64,000 bases of DNA from positions 1-64,000 of the forward strand of contig PLHD01000035.1 in assembly GCA_003138815.1 (NCBI GenBank), given 5' to 3'. A program made the translations under genes and the position numbers. Shown piece after piece: positions 58,720-64,000 of this stretch. Position 1 is the first letter of the stretch, and each line of letters opens with the position of its first letter. A model generated the notes under the pieces. It was not told the DNA's origin, made no database searches, and was given only the letters and a program-made list of their open reading frames with translations. This DNA is from Acidimicrobiaceae bacterium. Its GTDB lineage: Bacteria; Actinomycetota; Acidimicrobiia; Acidimicrobiales; RAAP-2.

Positions 58720-61560
58720 ATGGGCCAGTCAATTCGAGTGCAGGGCGCGCGCGTGCACAACCTCAAGAATCTCTCGGTGGAGATTCCCCGCGACCAGCTG
58801 GTTGTCTTCACCGGCCTCTCGGGATCGGGCAAGTCCTCCCTGGCCTTCGACACCATCTACGCCGAGGGGCAGCGTCGTTACGTGGAGAGCCTCTCGGCGT
58901 ACGCCCGCCAATTCCTGGGTCAGATGGAGAAGCCCGACGTCGAGTTCATCGAGGGGCTCTCGCCGGCCATCTCGATCGACCAGAAGACCTCGTCGCGCAA
59001 TCCGCGCTCCACGGTGGGCACCATCACCGAGATCCACGACTACCTGCGACTGCTCTTCGCGCGCATCGGCGTGCCGCACTGCCCCAACTGCGGCAAGGCG
59101 GTGACGCGCCAGACACCCCAGCAGATCGTCGACCAGATCCTGACGCGCCAGGCGGGAGAGCGCTTCTTGGTACTGGCGACGGTGGTCGAGGGCCGCAAGG
59201 GCGAGTACAGCACGCTGCTCAACGAGCTGGTGGCCCAGGGCTTCTCGCGCGCGAGGGTCGACAGTAACGTCATCGAGCTTGCGGACCGCGAGAACCTCAC
59301 GCTCGCGCGTTACGAGCAGCACACCATCGATGTCGTGCTTGACCGCTTGACGGTCAAGGCTTCGAGCCGTCAGCGCCTCACCGAATCCGTCGAGGAGGCG
59401 CTCAAGCTGACGCGGGGTCTCGTCTCGTTCTTGTTCACTGACGACAACGAGCTCGTCCAGTTCTCCGAGAAGCTGGCCTGCAGCGATTGCGGGGTGAGCT
59501 TCCTCGAGCTCGCGCCTCGCGACTTCTCCTTCAACTCTCCCTACGGGGCCTGCCCGGTCTGCACCGGCCTCGGGACCCGCTACGAGGTCGACCCCGACCT
59601 GGTGGTGCCCGACGGCGCGCTCTCGCTGGCCGACGGTGCGCTCGCCCCCTGGGCCGGGCAGCGATTCAAGTACTTCGAGCGGCTCATTGGCGGCATCGCG
59701 GACCTGGGCGGCTTCGACGTCGCCACGCCCTGGAACAAGTTGAAGGCCAAGGACCGCAAGCTGATCCTCTACGGCGTCGAGAAGCGGACCGTGCCGGTGA
59801 AGTACCGCAACCGCTACGGGAAGGTCCGTACGTACGACACCACCTACAACGGCATCGTCGAGTGGCTCGAGCGCAAGAGGAGCGAAGCCGACGGCGACTG
59901 GTCGCGTGAACAGGCCGAGCAGTACATGCGCGAGGTCGAGTGCCACGCCTGCGGGGGCCAGCGCCTCAAACCCGAGGTGTTGGCGGTGAAGATCTATGGG
60001 CACAACATCGCCGACGTCAACGCGCTGACGATAGATGAGACCATCGGCTTCTTCAAGAAGCTCAAGCTGACCAAGCGCGAGGAGACCATCGCGCACCAGG
60101 TCGTCAAGGAGATCGTCGAGCGGCTGAACTTCCTGATCAACGTGGGTCTCGACTACCTGACCCTGAGCCGCGCTTCGGCGACGCTGTCGGGCGGGGAGGC
60201 CCAGCGGATACGGCTGGCCAGCCAGATCGGCAGCTACCTGGTCGGCGTGCTCTACGTGCTCGACGAGCCCTCCATCGGGCTGCACCAGCGCGACAACCGC
60301 CGCCTGATCGCGACCCTCGAGCGCCTGCGCGACCTGGGCAACTCGGTCATCGTGGTCGAGCACGACGAGGAGACCATCCGACTAGCGGACTTCATCGTCG
60401 ACATCGGTCCGGGGGCCGGAGAGTTCGGTGGTCAGGTCGTCCACGCCGGAACGTACAAGGAGCTGCTCGAGAACAAGGAGTCGATCACCGGCCAGTACCT
60501 GTCGGGGGTCAAGTCGATCCCCATCCCGGACGAGCGGCGCAAGGGCGACGGCAAGAAGCTGACGATCAAGGGTGCTCGGGCCAACAACCTCCAGAACATC
60601 TCGGTGAACATCCCTCTCGGGGACTTCGTCGCGGTGACGGGGGTGTCGGGTTCGGGCAAGTCCTCGCTCATCAACTACATACTGCTGGCCTCGCTCGAGC
60701 GACAGATCAACGGGGCCAAGAGAACCGTCGCGGAGCACGACACGATTACCGGTGTCTCGAACATCGACAAGGTCGTGGCGGTTGACCAGCAGCCGATCGG
60801 TCGCACGCCGCGGTCCAATCCCGCGACGTACACCGGGATGTTCGACAAGATCCGCAAACTCTTCGCCGAGACCCAGGAGTCGAAGATTCGCGGGTACCAG
60901 CAGGGACGCTTCTCGTTCAACGTCAAGGGCGGGCGATGCGAGGCCTGCGCCGGCGACGGCACGATCAAGATAGAGATGCACTTCCTGCCCGACGTCTACG
61001 TGAACTGCGACGCCTGCGACGGGGCCCGGTACAACCGCGAGACGCTCGAGATCAGGTACCGGGGAAAGTCGATCAGCGACGTACTCGCCATGCCGATCGC
61101 CGAGGCGTTGACGTTCTTCGACCGCCAGCCCTCGATCCTTCGCCACATCCAGAGCCTGGTCGACGTGGGCCTGGGCTACGTGCGTCTGGGCCAGCCGGCA
61201 CCGACCCTGTCGGGCGGCGAGGCACAGCGCGTCAAGCTGGCTACCGAGCTGGCCCGGCGTCCGACGGGCCACACCTTCTACGTGCTCGACGAGCCGACGA
61301 CCGGACTGCACTTCGAGGACGTCAATCGCCTGCTGCAGGTGCTGCACCGGCTGGTGGACCAGGGCAACACGGTGCTCGTCATCGAACACAACCTCGACGT
61401 GATCAAGACCGCCGACTGGGTCATCGACCTCGGGCCCGAGGGAGGGCGCCGCGGCGGGCTGGTCGTGGGCGAGGGCACCCCTGAGCAGGTCGCGAAGCTC
61501 AAGACGGCCACCGGCACCGTCCTGCGGGAGGTGTTGTCCGGCGACCGGGGCAGACCCTAG
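58720..61560 (+). CDS. uvrA: excinuclease ABC subunit A
   Basis: [60 protein letters not shown]. Confidence 0.98.
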   Translation: MGQSIRVQGARVHNLKNLSVEIPRDQLVVFTGLSGSGKSSLAFDTIYAEGQRRYVESLSAYARQFLGQMEKPDVEFIEGLSPAISIDQKTSSRNPRSTVGTITEIHDYLRLLFARIGVPHCPNCGKAVTRQTPQQIVDQILTRQAGERFLVLATVVEGRKGEYSTLLNELVAQGFSRARVDSNVIELADRENLTLARYEQHTIDVVLDRLTVKASSRQRLTESVEEALKLTRGLVSFLFTDDNELVQFSEKLACSDCGVSFLELAPRDFSFNSPYGACPVCTGLGTRYEVDPDLVVPDGALSLADGALAPWAGQRFKYFERLIGGIADLGGFDVATPWNKLKAKDRKLILYGVEKRTVPVKYRNRYGKVRTYDTTYNGIVEWLERKRSEADGDWSREQAEQYMREVECHACGGQRLKPEVLAVKIYGHNIADVNALTIDETIGFFKKLKLTKREETIAHQVVKEIVERLNFLINVGLDYLTLSRASATLSGGEAQRIRLASQIGSYLVGVLYVLDEPSIGLHQRDNRRLIATLERLRDLGNSVIVVEHDEETIRLADFIVDIGPGAGEFGGQVVHAGTYKELLENKESITGQYLSGVKSIPIPDERRKGDGKKLTIKGARANNLQNISVNIPLGDFVAVTGVSGSGKSSLINYILLASLERQINGAKRTVAEHDTITGVSNIDKVVAVDQQPIGRTPRSNPATYTGMFDKIRKLFAETQESKIRGYQQGRFSFNVKGGRCEACAGDGTIKIEMHFLPDVYVNCDACDGARYNRETLEIRYRGKSISDVLAMPIAEALTFFDRQPSILRHIQSLVDVGLGYVRLGQPAPTLSGGEAQRVKLATELARRPTGHTFYVLDEPTTGLHFEDVNRLLQVLHRLVDQGNTVLVIEHNLDVIKTADWVIDLGPEGGRRGGLVVGEGTPEQVAKLKTATGTVLREVLSGDRGRP

Positions 61561-63425
61561 TGCTGGCCAAGCCGTCAGGGGTGCCCCGCCAGAGCGGGTG
61601 CTACCTGTTTCGCAACGGGCAGGGTTCGGTCATCTACGTGGGCAAGGCCCTCTCGCTCGCCCAGCGCCTGGCGAACTACTTCCAGCGCCCCGAGGCGCTG
61701 AACGCGAAGACCCAGGCGCTGATGTCCGAGGCGGCGTCGGTCGAGTGGATCGTGACTCCCAACGAGATGGATGCGTTGATACTCGAGAACGAGCTGATCA
61801 AGCAGAACCAGCCCCGCTACAACATGCGCCTCAAGGACGACAAGAGCTTCCCCTACGTCGCGTTGGACATGCGCGTGGACTTTCCCGCACCCTTCGTCAC
61901 GCGGAGCCGTCACGTGAGGGGGGTGCGCTACTTCGGGCCCTTCGTCGACGTAAAGGCCCTGCGATCGACGATCGACGAGCTGCTTCAGGCGTTCCCGCTT
62001 CGCTCGTGCACCAAGCACAAGTTCAACTACCACGAGCGCATCGGCCGGCCGTGCCTGCTCTACGACATCGGCAAGTGCTCGGGCCCGTGCGTCAAGGCCG
62101 TCACCCCGGAGGGCTACCACGACCTGGTCCAGGCGTGGGCCCGCTTCTTCGAGGGCGACGTCCGCCAGCTGCGCCGGCTGCTGCAGGACCAGATGCGCAG
62201 CGCATCGGAGAAGAAGCACTACGAGGCCGCCGCGAAGGCCCGCGACGCCCTGGCGGCCCTGGAGCGCGCCGCCAGCGAGCAGAGCGTGGTACTCGACGAC
62301 CACTCCGACCTCGACGTTCTGGCGGTGTCGACCGACGGCGGGCGCGCGGCGGTCGTGCGCTTCCGGGTGCGACACGGGCGCATCATCGGCCGCACGGTCC
62401 ACCTGATCGACCGCTCGATGGACGAGAGCGACGCCGAGATACTCGAGAGCGTCCTGCCCGACCTGTTCGGCGACGGCGAGTCCCTGCCGCCGGTGGTGGT
62501 GGTCGCCAGCGAGGAGTCGGCGACGCCCCTGATGCGCGACTACCTGAGCACGTTGCGAGCCAAGCCCGTCGAGGTGGTCGCGCCCCAGAGGGGGCGACGG
62601 CGCAAGGTGCTGGACCTGGCCCGCAGCGACGCGCAGTCGGTGATGAACCGCGATTCGCTGCGGCGTCAGAGCGACCACAACGTGCGATCGCGCGCGCTCC
62701 AGGAGTTGGGCGTCGCCCTCGGACTGGCCCAGCCTCCCTTCCGCATCGAGTGCTTCGACATGAGTCACCTCCAGGGCACGAACTACGTCGGATCGATGGT
62801 GGTCTTCGAGGACGGTCTACCCAAGAAGAGCGACTACCGTCACTTCAACGTCAAGGAGATCCTGGGCAACGATGACGTGGGAGCCATGGAGGAGGTGGTG
62901 CGACGGCGCCTGTTGCACTGGAACGACGACCAGGCCGCCTCGAAGTTCCGACGCGGTGACCTGATCATCATCGATGGGGGGCTACCGCAACTGCACGCCG
63001 CCGAGAAGGCCGCCGCGAGCGTGGGCGTGGATGGTCAGGTTGAGTTCGTGGCGCTCGCCAAGCGCGAGGAGCTCCTGTACCGTCCGGACACCAGCGTTCC
63101 CGTGGTGCTCGATCGCGGATCGGAGAGCCTCTACATGGTCCAGCGCATCCGCGACGAGGCCCATCGCTTCGCCATATCGTTCCACCGCTCCAAGCGGGGA
63201 AAGTCGATGGTGGCCACGACCCTCGAAGGCGTCGAGGGCCTGGGCCCCGCTCGACGCGAGCGGCTCCTGACGCAGTTCGGCTCGCTCGACGCGCTGAGGA
63301 GCGCCACGCTCGAGGAGCTCGACGCCCTGGCCTGGCTGCCCAACGACGTCGCCGCCAGGCTCTACGATCATCTACAGGCGCCCGGCCGTCCGAGGCCGGC
63401 CAAGGGGAGTGCACGAGATGAGTGA
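61560..63425 (+). CDS. uvrC: excinuclease ABC subunit C
   Basis: GIY-YIG-type N-terminus (GCYLFRNGQGSVIYVGKALSLAQRL); IECFDMSHLQGTNYVGSMVVFEDG; C-terminal HhH. Confidence 0.97.
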   Translation: MLAKPSGVPRQSGCYLFRNGQGSVIYVGKALSLAQRLANYFQRPEALNAKTQALMSEAASVEWIVTPNEMDALILENELIKQNQPRYNMRLKDDKSFPYVALDMRVDFPAPFVTRSRHVRGVRYFGPFVDVKALRSTIDELLQAFPLRSCTKHKFNYHERIGRPCLLYDIGKCSGPCVKAVTPEGYHDLVQAWARFFEGDVRQLRRLLQDQMRSASEKKHYEAAAKARDALAALERAASEQSVVLDDHSDLDVLAVSTDGGRAAVVRFRVRHGRIIGRTVHLIDRSMDESDAEILESVLPDLFGDGESLPPVVVVASEESATPLMRDYLSTLRAKPVEVVAPQRGRRRKVLDLARSDAQSVMNRDSLRRQSDHNVRSRALQELGVALGLAQPPFRIECFDMSHLQGTNYVGSMVVFEDGLPKKSDYRHFNVKEILGNDDVGAMEEVVRRRLLHWNDDQAASKFRRGDLIIIDGGLPQLHAAEKAAASVGVDGQVEFVALAKREELLYRPDTSVPVVLDRGSESLYMVQRIRDEAHRFAISFHRSKRGKSMVATTLEGVEGLGPARRERLLTQFGSLDALRSATLEELDALAWLPNDVAARLYDHLQAPGRPRPAKGSARDE

Positions 63426-64000
63426 GGTGCTGCTGGTGACGGGCATGTCGGGCGCGGGTCGCTCGACGGTGTCGGCCGCGCTGGAGGACCTTGGCTGGTT
63501 CGTCATCGACAACCTGCCCCTCGAAGTCGTGGTGCGGGTCGCCGAGCTGGCCGCCGCCGGGTCGCTCGACTATGCCGGCGTCGCGTTCGTGGTCGGCCGC
63601 TCGGGCCGGGTCCAGCCCGAGGCGCTGCTGGCCGTGCAGCGCGAGCTCCAGCAGATGCACGAGGCTGCCAAGATCCTCTTCGTCGACGCCCCCGACGACG
63701 TCCTCATCCACCGCTACGAGGGCACCCGGCGCCGCCATCCGTATCCGGCACCGACGCTGGCCGACTCCATCGCGGGCGAGCGCCTGCTGGTCCAGTCGAT
63801 CCGCGACGAGGCCGACCTGGTCATCGACACCGGCTCGATCAACACGAACCAGCTGCGCTCGCGGATCGTCGAGATCTTCACCGAGGACAGCGCCATGGGC
63901 TCGCTGCGGGTCTCCCTGGTCTCCTTCGGCTACTCCAACGGCATTCCGCGCGACGTCGACCTGGTCTTCGACTGCCGCTTCCTGCCCAACCCGCATTGGA
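63418..64000 (+). CDS. rapZ: RNase adapter RapZ/YvcJ family nucleotide-binding protein, truncated by window end
   Basis: LLVTGMSGAGRSTVSAALEDLGWFVIDNLPLEVV; VSFGYSNGIPRDVDLVFDCRFLPNPHW. Confidence 0.93.
   Translation, partial: MSEVLLVTGMSGAGRSTVSAALEDLGWFVIDNLPLEVVVRVAELAAAGSLDYAGVAFVVGRSGRVQPEALLAVQRELQQMHEAAKILFVDAPDDVLIHRYEGTRRRHPYPAPTLADSIAGERLLVQSIRDEADLVIDTGSINTNQLRSRIVEIFTEDSAMGSLRVSLVSFGYSNGIPRDVDLVFDCRFLPNPHW

Overview
High-GC actinobacterial chromosome segment, about 64 kb, almost fully coding. Gene content and order suggest Actinomycetota, possibly Acidimicrobiia-like; the taxon is inferred. I see no rRNA, CRISPR array, IS element or prophage. It is a mosaic of conserved core blocks: (1) ABC exporter, InhA-type fabI, F420:NADPH oxidoreductase, mshC-like ligase; (2) thrS-HIT-pgsA-patA-pimA-(M48-like ORF)-pdxS-pdxT-yebC-ruvCAB-yajC-secD-secF-relA-hisS-aspS-rarA-alaS-ruvX-mltG-aroE; (3) two FtsW/RodA paralogues converging on a DUF151 nuclease gene, ppk1, a flippase-like membrane protein and a polyprenol-mannose synthase; (4) menF-menG-maoC, VIT1, mshD, ygfZ, a trpF-like gene and fabD-fabG-acpP-fabF behind a tRNA-Leu; (5) menC, an ANTAR regulator, polA, rpsA, an oppBCDF cluster on the opposite strand, then coaE-uvrB-uvrA-uvrC-rapZ. 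The best leads are: a recurrent leaderless promoter layout (TANNNT-N6-start codon at 13 genes); a LexA-type palindrome overlapping the ruvC start codon; an M48-like membrane protein that has lost HExxH; a TrpF-like protein lacking the expected catalytic residues; rarA with no canonical start codon where homology begins; fabD whose promoter is embedded in tRNA-Leu; and an opp transporter lacking its binding protein, closed by a 13-bp perfect inverted repeat. I did not find a clearly new multi-gene system.
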